Assembly (NCBI GenBank): GCA_038040445.1
Contig: JBBPIG010000007.1
Span: 138,310 to 202,309 of the forward strand
Length of the DNA stretch: 64,000 nt
Direction of reading: 5' to 3'
From: Acidobacteriota bacterium
Lineage (GTDB): Bacteria > Acidobacteriota > Blastocatellia > UBA7656
Numbering within the stretch: position 1 is the stretch's first letter; each line of letters starts with the position of its first letter. Position numbers and translations under genes: made by a program. Below are positions 59,981 through 64,000 of this stretch, one piece after another. Below the pieces are notes generated by a model. It was not told the DNA's origin, ran no database searches, and saw only the letters and a program-made list of their open reading frames with translations.

Positions 59981-61225
59981 ATGATCGACGATCCCAGCGA
60001 GCTCATCGCCACCGTGCGCCGGAAGATCAACACCTCCGATATGCCTGCGGCACTGGTGTTCAATTGCCACATCACTGGACTTGCAGTAGCACGTTCGCTT
60101 GGAAGGCGAGGCGTGCCGGTCATCGGGCTCGACCGCGACGAGAACGGCTTTGGTCTGCATTCGCGCTATACGACCATTGCGGGACGGTGTCCTTATCCGC
60201 TCGATGATGAGCGCGGCTTCATCGATCTGCTAATGGAAATCGGAACGGCATTGAAACAGAAGGCGGTCCTCTTTCCGTGTCTCGATGAATGGGTGTTTGC
60301 CGCCGCGCGTCACGCGGGCGAGCTTAGCGAGTATTTCATTCTTCCATTCTCGGATCTTGAAACCGTCGAGCGGATACTGGACAAGAATTTGCTCTATCGC
60401 AAATGCGAACAGCGGCAGATACCCATCCCGCGAACGTACTATGTCGGCGAACAAAGCCCGGAGCAAATCGCGAGCGAGATCGGCTACCCGTGCATCGTGA
60501 AGCCGGCGCTTCAACGCGAGTTCACCAACGAGTTCGGCGAAAAAGTCCTGCGCGCCCAGACGCGTGAACAGTTTCTTGGTTTATGCGAGCGCGCCGGCCA
60601 TCACGCACTCCTTGCACAGGAGATTGTCGGCGCGGGCGTCGATAGCTTCTACTCGCTGTGCAGCTACATCGGGCGCGACGGGCAAGCGAAGGGCGTGTTC
60701 GTGGGGCGCAAGCTAGAACAGTATCCGCCCGACTTCGGCACCGCCTGCCTGGTCGATTCGCGCTACGTCGAAGAGATCGTCGCGCGCGGCGTTGATATCC
60801 TGAATCAGTTTGGCTATCACGGCATCAGCGAAGTCGAGTTCATCTACGACGCGCCGAGCCGCGACTTCAAGCTGCTCGACATCAACACGCGAGTGTGGAA
60901 ATGGATCGGGTTGCCGATGCGAGCCGGTATCGATCTGCCGTGGCTGGCTTATGCCGATGCGGTCTTCGGCAGCGTCGAAGCGGCCGGGCGCCAACAAGAC
61001 GGGCTGCGATGGGTTTACTTGAAGGACTACGTTGGGTTGCGCCGCGAGCGAGCCGGAGCGGCTGAAACGACGCTGACGCGGCAGGAGTGGCTGGCCCTGA
61101 TCGCGGGCCGCGCGGAATCGGAGGGTGAGATCGTCGACGCAGTGTTGTCTGGCGATGATCCCGAGCCGTTTGTTCAAATGATCGAAAGCTTGTTCACGAA
61201 GCGGCAATACTATTGTGCTTGCTAG
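59981..61225 (+). CDS. ATP-grasp carboxylate-amine ligase-like protein
   Basis: The 414-residue product from ATG 59981 is an ATP-grasp fold enzyme. Its N-terminal Rossmann-like domain has ALVFNCHITGLAVARSLG. The ATP-grasp core has GYPCIVKPALQREF, LLAQEIVGAGVDSFYSL and the Mg/ATP motif GISEVEFIYDAPSRDFKLLD, followed by INTRVWKW. Members join a carboxylate to an amine via an acyl-phosphate, for example D-aspartate or amino-acid attachment to surface glycans. A frame open to 59651 upstream lies within the GT4 gene. Last gene of the polysaccharide run. Confidence 0.87.
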   Translation: MIDDPSELIATVRRKINTSDMPAALVFNCHITGLAVARSLGRRGVPVIGLDRDENGFGLHSRYTTIAGRCPYPLDDERGFIDLLMEIGTALKQKAVLFPCLDEWVFAAARHAGELSEYFILPFSDLETVERILDKNLLYRKCEQRQIPIPRTYYVGEQSPEQIASEIGYPCIVKPALQREFTNEFGEKVLRAQTREQFLGLCERAGHHALLAQEIVGAGVDSFYSLCSYIGRDGQAKGVFVGRKLEQYPPDFGTACLVDSRYVEEIVARGVDILNQFGYHGISEVEFIYDAPSRDFKLLDINTRVWKWIGLPMRAGIDLPWLAYADAVFGSVEAAGRQQDGLRWVYLKDYVGLRRERAGAAETTLTRQEWLALIAGRAESEGEIVDAVLSGDDPEPFVQMIESLFTKRQYYCAC

Positions 61226-61233
61226 ATCAGAAC

Positions 61234-61297
61234 TTAACCGCAGAGGAACGCAGAGAGTTTGCGTTCCTCTGCGTTCCTCTGCGCCCTCTGCGGTTAA
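61234..61297. repeat. Hairpin with 10-nt internal repeat
   Basis: TTAACCGCAGAGG (61234-61246) pairs perfectly with CCTCTGCGGTTAA (61285-61297). Inside, GCGTTCCTCT is repeated twice (61261-61280). Similar AACCGCAGAGG-type repeats occur widely in environmental bacteria. It lies after the ATP-grasp stop and may end the polysaccharide transcript. Confidence 0.8.
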
Positions 61298-61313
61298 ACT
61301 CGGGAGATGACTA

Positions 61314-62366
61314 ATGCCTAAGGTACGTTTTGGATTCTGGATGCCGATATTCGGCGGATGGCTTCGCAACGTCGATGACGAGCAAATGCACGCGACGTTC
61401 GACTACAACAAAAGGCTTGCTCAGCGGGCTGAACAGATCGGCTTCGATATCACGCTGCTCGCGGAGTTGAACCTGAACGACATCAAAGGCGCGACGGCTC
61501 CGGTGCTCGAGTGCTGGACTACTGCCGCGGCAATCGCGTCGGTCACCGAGAAGGTTGAATTGATGAATGCGATTCGTCCGGGATTCAGGCTGCCGGCAAT
61601 CACGGCTAAGATGTCGGCTAACATCGATCAGATTTCCAACGGCCGCTTCAGTCTGAACATCGTGTCCGCGTGGTGGGAACAGGAGATGCGCGAGTACGGC
61701 GGCACGTGGGTCGGTCACGATCAGCGCTACGAACGCACGCGCGAGTTCATCGAAGTGATGCGTGGGATGTGGTCCCAGGAAGAGTTCAGCTACGAAGGGC
61801 AATATTACAAAGTTGAAAAGGCGCATCTTGAACCTAAGCCTGTGCGCAAACCCTGGCCGACGCTCTACGCGGGCGGGGAATCGGAAGATGCCAAGCAGAT
61901 GATCTCGCGTTACTGCGACGGCTACTTGATGCACGGCGATCCTCCCGAGAACGTGCGTCCGAAAGTCGAGGAGATGGAACGTAGAAGACGCGAGCTCGGC
62001 CTGGGAACGATGACTTACGGGATCGCGGCTTACGTGATCTGCCGCAAGAGCGACGCCGAAGTGAAGAAGGAGATCGATCGCATCTGCGACGTAAAGGACA
62101 CGGCCGGTTATTTTGGCTTCAAGGATTTCACCACGCAGAGCAAGCTCGAGCGCGAGTTGTCGTTGCGTGATTACAGCGTGTCGAATCGCGGCTTGCGAAG
62201 CGGGCTCACGGGGACGCCGGAGCAAATCGCCGAGCGGGTGATCGAGTTTCGCTACGCGGGCGTCGAGATATTCTTGATGCAGATGAGCCCGATGAGAGAA
62301 GAGATGGAGCGCTTTGCCGAAGAGGTGATTCCTTTAGTAAACTCTGGCCTCGCCGACTCTGCGTGA
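61314..62366 (+). CDS. LLM-class flavin-dependent monooxygenase (SsuD/SfnG-like)
   Basis: The family uses FMNH2 and oxygen on alkylsulfonates, sulfones or other small molecules in the cytosol. The 350-residue length and motifs fit: FGFWMPIFGGWLRN near the start, TAKMSANIDQISNGRFSLNIV, the SAWWEQEMREYG loop and PWPTLYAGGESEDAKQM. LTGTPEQIAERV ends the barrel. GGGAG lies 8 bases before the ATG. The reductase partner is not nearby. SfnG (dimethylsulfone) or SsuD (alkanesulfonate) are both possible. Confidence 0.9.
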   Translation: MPKVRFGFWMPIFGGWLRNVDDEQMHATFDYNKRLAQRAEQIGFDITLLAELNLNDIKGATAPVLECWTTAAAIASVTEKVELMNAIRPGFRLPAITAKMSANIDQISNGRFSLNIVSAWWEQEMREYGGTWVGHDQRYERTREFIEVMRGMWSQEEFSYEGQYYKVEKAHLEPKPVRKPWPTLYAGGESEDAKQMISRYCDGYLMHGDPPENVRPKVEEMERRRRELGLGTMTYGIAAYVICRKSDAEVKKEIDRICDVKDTAGYFGFKDFTTQSKLERELSLRDYSVSNRGLRSGLTGTPEQIAERVIEFRYAGVEIFLMQMSPMREEMERFAEEVIPLVNSGLADSA

Positions 62367-62376
62367 GCTCAATTTA

Positions 62377-62400
62377 ACGCAAAGACGCAAAGACGCCAAG
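62377..62400 (+). repeat. 8-nt tandem repeat ACGCAAAG
   Basis: ACGCAAAG occurs twice followed by ACGCCAAG in the gap before the hydrolase gene. It is of the same short-period class as the other arrays. Confidence 0.85.
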
Positions 62401-62415
62401 AAAGAAGGGAGCGCT

Positions 62416-63480
62416 ATGCTTTTGAGACTAGCAACAAGAGCATTTCTTTTCGTGATTGTATCAATGTTGGCAATCGAGCCGGCTGCGTTTTCACAGCAGA
62501 GACCCACCCCACCTGCCGACCCTGTACAGGAGCGCTTGCGGGCAATCGAAGAAGCGATCAGTTTCCTTCAGCAGGCGTTGTCGAAGGACGTCGATGACCT
62601 GATGTGGATGCGGGCGTTGGATGACGTTGCGGTGGTCGATAAGGTCCGCTACACAGGGCCACCACCGCGAGTTATTCCTAACCCGACGGGCCAGGGTGCG
62701 GGTAATCCGGTCATCATCACCGCCTACACATTCATGCCGAAGAAGTATGCAGCGTCGGCGAAGCTGCCGCTCGTCGTCTACGTGCATGGCGGCGTTCATG
62801 GCAATTTCGAATCGACGGCGGTGCACATCGTTCGAGAGATGGTCGAACAGGGCTACGCAGTTATCGCGCCCGACTATCGGGGAAGCACAGGCTACGGGCG
62901 TGAGTTCTGGCGATTGATCGACTATGGCGGATTAGAAGTTGACGATGTGTTTGGGGGCAAACAGTGGATGCTTGAGAACCACACGAACGTCGATCCCGAG
63001 CGAGTCGGCATCATCGGCTGGAGCCACGGCGGATTGATAACGCTGATGAACATCTTCGACCATCCGAAGGACTTCAAAGTAGCGTATGCCGGAGTGCCGG
63101 TGAGTGATCTTGTCGCGCGAATGGGATACAAGAGTCAGAGTTATCGCGAACTGTTCTCGGCGCCCTATCACATAGGCAAGACCGCCGATGAGAACGTCGC
63201 CGAATACCGCAAGCGCTCGCCTGCGTGGAACGCCGAGAAGCTTCAGACGCCGCTATTGATTCACACAAACACGAACGATGAAGACGTGAACGCGCTGGAG
63301 GTCGAGCATCTGATTGCGAAGTTGAAAGCGGCAGGGAAGCAGTTCGAGTACAAGATCTATCAGAACGCTCCGGGTGGGCACGCGTTCAACCGGCTGGATA
63401 CGAAGCTTGCGAAGGAGTCGCGGGCGGAGGTGTATAGATTTCTGGCTAAGTATTTGAGCCCGCCGAATGCTGTGAAGTGA
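62416..63480 (+). CDS. S9-like alpha/beta hydrolase, secreted
   Basis: The 354-residue product has a signal peptide (RAFLFVIVSMLAIEPAAFSQ) and no beta-propeller, unlike the S9 protein at 27567. The hydrolase core starts LPLVVYVHGGVHGN. The nucleophile is Ser203 in GWSHGG; the acid is probably Asp288 or Asp290 in NTNDEDVNA, and the base is His322 in PGGHAFNR. VIAPDYRGSTGYGREFW marks it as prolyl-oligopeptidase-like. It is probably periplasmic and acts on small peptides or esters. Confidence 0.9.
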   Translation: MLLRLATRAFLFVIVSMLAIEPAAFSQQRPTPPADPVQERLRAIEEAISFLQQALSKDVDDLMWMRALDDVAVVDKVRYTGPPPRVIPNPTGQGAGNPVIITAYTFMPKKYAASAKLPLVVYVHGGVHGNFESTAVHIVREMVEQGYAVIAPDYRGSTGYGREFWRLIDYGGLEVDDVFGGKQWMLENHTNVDPERVGIIGWSHGGLITLMNIFDHPKDFKVAYAGVPVSDLVARMGYKSQSYRELFSAPYHIGKTADENVAEYRKRSPAWNAEKLQTPLLIHTNTNDEDVNALEVEHLIAKLKAAGKQFEYKIYQNAPGGHAFNRLDTKLAKESRAEVYRFLAKYLSPPNAVK

Positions 63481-63588
63481 TGGTTAGGGTCGAGTTGAAT
63501 TGAACTTTCTGTGAGATGGGTCTTGTCTTGGCTGCCGATCAGCAGGACAATGAAGTCACACATCTGATTAGGAGCGAGCGAGAGTTAC

Positions 63589-64000
63589 ATGTCGGCTGAA
63601 ACAAAACGGCGCTACACCCTTGACGAATACCTGGCTCTTGAACGCGAGTCGGACGCGAGGCTTGAGTTCTGGGACGGTGAGGTGTTCGTGATGAGCGGCG
63701 GCACGCTCGGGCATGAGCGGGCCATGGGCAACGCGTTCGATCTGTTTCGTATTCAACTACGCGGCAGTGAGTGCACAGTCTTTGGTAGTAACATGCAGAT
63801 CAAGGTGCCAACAGCGCCGCCCTATCGCTATGCCGACGGCAGTGTAACGTGCGGGAGAGTTGAAGTCGAAAGATTCAACGGGAACGATCTGCTACTGAAT
63901 CCAGTTCTGATCTATGAAGTCCTCTCGCCGAGCACGGAAGCGTATGATCGCGGCGACAAGTTCACGCACTACAAATCGATCGCAAGTCTTCGCGAATACC
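63589..64000 (+). CDS. Uma2-family (DUF820) endonuclease-like protein, partial
   Basis: The frame starts at ATG 63589 (AGGAG about 14 bases upstream) and runs off the window end without a stop, so about 137 residues are visible. The opening RRYTLDEYLALERESDARLE and FWDGEVFVMSGGTLGHERA are typical of Uma2 proteins. The restriction-like PD-(D/E)XK core is partly visible: RYADGSVTC, then LIYEVLSPSTEAYDRGDKF. The usual RxPDV is RYADG here. The family is highly multiplied in some bacteria and its role is unclear. Confidence 0.88.
   Translation, partial: MSAETKRRYTLDEYLALERESDARLEFWDGEVFVMSGGTLGHERAMGNAFDLFRIQLRGSECTVFGSNMQIKVPTAPPYRYADGSVTCGRVEVERFNGNDLLLNPVLIYEVLSPSTEAYDRGDKFTHYKSIASLREY

Overview
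The window reads as chromosome from a Gram-negative, moderately GC-rich, free-living heterotroph. An acidobacterium (Blastocatellia-like) is my best guess, by inference only. The grounds are a YacL-like PIN/TRAM-ispD-ispF order, many secreted S9/P1/M28/M1-type hydrolases, paired secreted carboxypeptidase-regulatory-domain proteins, a cytochrome c fused to a PHM-like domain, and abundant short-period and hairpin repeats between genes. No rRNA or 16S is present to settle the phylum. Layout: 1-3702 holds isoprenoid genes ispD and ispF (preceded by the tail of a PIN/TRAM protein), a BrnT-type toxin-antitoxin pair with a frameshifted toxin, a small secreted protein and a pyrimidine-nucleoside phosphorylase. 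3703-6436 holds a Tat-exported asparaginase-like Ntn hydrolase and a P1-family aminopeptidase, separated by structured repeats. 6437-12192 is accessory-looking: a frameshifted membrane gene, hypothetical proteins, an antitoxin/VapC pair abutting a decayed fragment of signal peptidase I, a BMP-type lipoprotein and a lipid kinase. 12193-18701 holds a CorC/CNNM transporter, an M28 peptidase, glpK and a large M1-peptidase-like protein whose zinc ligands are lost. 18816-21778 holds a DinB-family protein, tRNA-Ala(GGC), and, next to the tRNA, a DUF262-HNH-AlbA gene (GmrSD-like restriction family) broken by one frameshift. 22006-26643 is a NAD biosynthesis locus: an NrtR-type Nudix regulator with a degenerate Nudix box, then nadA, nadB and nadC, with a perfect palindrome just upstream of nadA and a perfect 32-bp-arm hairpin between nadA and nadB. 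26657-43472 is a mixed block: zinc-ribbon protein, S9 peptidase, a small secreted protein with a decayed paralogue 2.5 kb away, lipid kinase plus phosphoesterase, GH36-like alpha-galactosidase, a degenerate J-domain/double-PilZ protein, two tandem secreted carboxypeptidase-regulatory proteins, a DUF2911 protein, the cytochrome c/PHM-like protein and a glycine-zipper protein. 43800-61225 is a one-direction surface-polysaccharide cluster: wecB, O-antigen ligase/polymerase, heparinase II/III, asnB, GT39, CapK/PaaK-like adenylating enzyme, DUF362, Wzx-type flippase, methyltransferase, GT4 and ATP-grasp ligase. 61314-64000 holds a flavin monooxygenase, an S9-like hydrolase and a truncated Uma2 endonuclease gene. 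How the parts work together: NrtR probably ties nadABC expression to NAD-pathway status. The polysaccharide genes supply precursor epimerisation, glycosyl transfer, export, polymerisation and trimming, and several amide- or adenylate-forming enzymes suggest amidated or acylated sugars. The most distinctive non-coding signal is a recurring set of hairpin elements and 7-nt-period tandem repeats in at least ten intergenic gaps. Three separate genes carry single apparent frameshifts, so either real decay or indel errors in the assembly must be considered.
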